In this document: in pieces, positions 61,987-64,000 of the stretch
Numbering within the stretch: the first letter of the stretch is position 1
How the letters are laid out: each line of letters starts with the position of its first letter
NCBI GenBank assembly: GCA_951799405.1
Contig: OX637363.1
Span: forward strand, 6,572,001-6,636,000
Direction of reading: 5' to 3'
Source: Agapetus fuscipes
Lineage: Eukaryota > Arthropoda > Insecta > Trichoptera > Glossosomatidae
DNA length: 64,000 nt
Notes under the pieces: generated by a model
What the model was told of the DNA's origin: nothing
Database searches by the model: none
Seen by the model: the letters and a program-made list of their open reading frames with translations, nothing else
Position numbers and translations under genes: made by a program

Positions 61987-62039
61987 TATGGCTTGGTATT
62001 AGACTAACACCCCAAAATGTAAATAAATATTCATTCCTT

Positions 62040-62118
62040 AAGCAAGTAAGCGCGAACTTATACGTGTCTGCATGTGAGATAGCAAATATAACATCTTTGC
62101 AACTTAGATTATAAACTA
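62040..62118 (+). repeat. A-repeat 3' fragment
   Basis: CAAGTAAGCGCGAACTTATA to TTGCAACTTAGATTATAA, with 20 or so bases lost inside. Confidence 0.6.
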
Positions 62119-62534
62119 TTATTACTACTATCCGAAGACCAGTAGTTGATCTTAGATCACATCCAGCTATAGTACTGATATTATAAGCCCAGTTCAAAAG
62201 TCCGTTTTGCTTGGTAGACAGTTTTTAAGAATTCCTAAGTACCCTTGATTTATGGGCCATGTCCTGCGTTTAGGGATTTAGAATTCGGAGGCCCTGGTCC
62301 ACAAGGGGCTTAGGGACTTTTTTCTGATGAGACGTGAAACCTAAATTGTATCGTCTCTTTGATCTGAGGGCTTTTTGGGATAATGATCCCTAAATCCCGT
62401 ACGGAATGCAGACTATGGGATTTTTATAGTAAATTTAAGGGGTTTTTTCTAACAAGACACATTATTTCTACTGCTCCATACAAACAATCATTGCAAGGGC
62501 AGCATTTTTGAGTGTATTTGTATAATACATTAAT
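62119..62534. other. no gene seen
   Basis: CCAGTAGTTGATCTTAGATC at 62141 echoes CCAGTAGTTGCTCCTCGATC at 61862, perhaps ends of one unnamed element. GGGATTT-type words recur loosely at 62270-62430. Confidence 0.35.
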
Positions 62535-62536
62535 TT

Positions 62537-63047
62537 TAGGATAATTTATTTGGTGAGCGCTGTTTTTGTATGAATCACAATTCCTTGACTTATAGGTTGG
62601 TATGAGGCTGACCACTCATACTGTAAAAAATGGTTCACTTTGCCAATGTCACCCCTGTATCAGGGAAGGTGGGCAAGAGTTGCAGAGCTTATGTTCATTT
62701 GAGATTGCGTTTTATATTGTAGGTTCGTGTCTGCTTTTGGGAATATATTTCATATAAATCTTAAGTGTAATATATCTTTGCAACTCAGATTATAGATTAA
62801 GACACCTCAAGAGCCCTCTGCGAGCTTGGTCATCACTATAAAAAGCGCCAATACTCAAGCAAGACCGAGTTGCTGTAAGGCTGGATGGACCTTTAGTGAC
62901 CGGTCTTTGGTAAAGGTATTTGAAGTTTTCAACCCAGCGAAGAGCATATTTAAAAATATAAATGTTTTTTTTGTGGTCCGCCGAGATTTGAACCCACAAC
63001 CTTTCATTTACGAGTCTGAAGCGTTACCACTAGACTACGGACCGATC
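62537..63047 (-). repeat. B-SINE split by an A-repeat
   Basis: The tail end lies at 62537-62578 and the rest (CACCTCAAGAGCCCTCTGCG to ACTAGACTACGGACCGATCG) at 62802-63047. The break is inside the tail word TCACACCTC. Confidence 0.8.
62579..62801 (+). repeat. A-repeat inserted in a B-SINE
   Basis: Starts AATTCCTTGACTTATAGG at the family boundary and ends CTCAGATTATAGATTAAG. It has a deletion of the CACATGCGGCATGTG block. Confidence 0.8.
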
Positions 63048-63059
63048 GTTTTGGTATGC

Positions 63060-63272
63060 CAGTCTAATCTAATCTAATCTAAGCTGCAAGGATATAAATC
63101 ATTTAAGATTTATATTAAAAGCATTCCCACAAGCAGACATGTATAATTTCGCGCTAACACATGTCGCATGTGGACCTACATTATAAAAACCCAATCTCGA
63201 ATGAACATAAGCCCTGCAACTCTTGCCGTCCTTCCCTGAAACAGAGGTGACATTGGCAAAGTGAAAAAAGTC
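63060..63272 (-). repeat. A-repeat, A1, 5' truncated
   Basis: Plus-strand left GTCTAATCTAATCTAATCTA is the tail. It stops at TTGGCAAAGTGAA. Confidence 0.8.
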
Positions 63273-63664
63273 GTGTTAAAAATAAGAACTTTCGCCATCT
63301 TGTAAAATTGCACTTTTGATGGTTAAACGTAAAGTTAGCTGACTTATTAATGTATTTTCTTGATGGAAAACACAGTAAACTCCTTGATTTGTCCTTGATC
63401 AGTTTGTAGGCTTTAACGTTACGGGTACAACAGCACCCTCCTTCTTTTGTCATCTACATTCATTTTAAGCCATGTACCTAGGTCTGTAAAACTTGTGCTT
63501 GTCACTTTTCTCTTGATCTCACACAACTGATTATGATGCATTTACCACTTCGGCCTTCTTGAATGTCATACATGAATAAACGTGTAAAAATGGTTGAATG
63601 TTGAGTAATGTGGGCTTCTACATAATATATATCTATATTCTAAGTGGCAGAAATATATTAATAT
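63273..63664. other. no gene seen
   Basis: Unique AT-rich sequence. Confidence 0.4.
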
Positions 63665-63945
63665 TTAAGTGTACTAGTGCTGTTGAAAGTATGAAAATAT
63701 CTGATAAAATCCGAATTCAAAAATGTTCCGACCTCATTGTGTAGGGATATATTTTTTTTTAACAAGTATCTATTACCGCAAGTACCTACATACTTGAACA
63801 ACACTAGTTCTAGAAATGGCTGTCACTTTCGCGAGTAAAATATTTCGACAAATAAAAAATATATTTTATGAACGTAATGATATAAAATAGTTTTTTAAGT
63901 GAAATGTTATTCCACATTTTAAAAAAACATTAATTTTCTTTTCTT
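63665..63945 (+). repeat. third copy of the 700-bp inverted-repeat arm
   Basis: Same strand as the left arm at about 19060-19350: AAATATCTGATAAAATCCGA, TCAAAAATGTTCCGACCTC, ACACTAGTTCTAGAAATGGC. Only part of an arm is present. Confidence 0.75.
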
Positions 63946-63957
63946 GGCACTAAAATA

Positions 63958-64000
63958 ATATAATCTAAATCTAAGTTGCAAGGATATATTCATTTAAAGT
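63958..64000 (-). repeat. A-repeat cut by the window edge
   Basis: ATAATCTAAATCTAAGTTGC, then AAGGATATATTC; the tail of a minus-strand copy that continues beyond 64000. Confidence 0.65.

Overview
The window looks like animal nuclear DNA, most likely from an insect and perhaps a moth or butterfly. The taxon is inferred from the mix of mobile elements (a BEL/Pao retrotransposon, moth-like LINE reverse transcriptases, tRNA-headed SINEs) and from a 5S rRNA-like segment of metazoan type. No host gene is complete. The one convincing host coding piece is a Lys/Ser-rich exon at 1240-2397 that ends at a textbook splice donor. The rest reads as intron or intergenic DNA, AT-rich and packed with repeats.

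Repeat families, with the names used below. A-repeat: about 250 bp, starting near TTCCTTGAC and ending in (TTAGA)n or (TATAGAT)n. It is also the 3' end of LINE-A, whose reverse-transcriptase pieces appear at 49704-50606 and 57120-57556. Subfamilies A1 to A4 are recognised by their 3' halves. LINE-B: a related LINE with a different 3' end. CR1-like LINE: C-terminal RT fragments ending in AAATAAATCATCCT. B-SINE: tRNA-like head plus the CR1-like tail; two copies also carry a 5S rRNA-like segment in front. B2: the B-SINE body with an unrelated A-rich tail. C-SINE: a second tRNA-headed family ending GTAGCTTAGTTGCGTT. D-SINE: a third tRNA-like family.

Layout. 1-4.5 kb: host exon and scattered A-repeats. 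4.6-11.7 kb: inverted D-SINE pair, several palindromic MITEs, a B-C SINE dimer. 11.8-17.4 kb: CR1-like LINEs and a 2-kb inverted-repeat element holding a decayed, spliced, uncharacterised gene. 18.8-20.8 kb: an element with inverted repeats of about 700 bp. 21-34 kb: dense SINE, LINE, MITE and LTR-like fragments, including the full-length 5S-tRNA-CR1 SINE with target-site duplication (23970-24419). 34.9-35.7 kb: a 157-bp-period tandem repeat. 36-49 kb: nested SINEs, MITEs and LINE pieces. 49.7-57.6 kb: a nearly pristine BEL/Pao element (50607-57119) inserted into LINE-A. 58-64 kb: a solo LTR inside a B-SINE, a Harbinger-like MITE inside LINE-B, and more SINEs.

The elements interact. The B-SINE borrows the CR1-like LINE tail, which suggests that LINE mobilises it. 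The A-repeat is both a stand-alone unit and the LINE-A 3' end. Many insertions are nested and give relative ages; BEL is the youngest clear event. Five minus-strand sites carry a CTGANRA-stem-GAAA signature like that of the hammerhead ribozymes of Penelope-like elements. All copy boundaries were read by eye and may be off by several bases.
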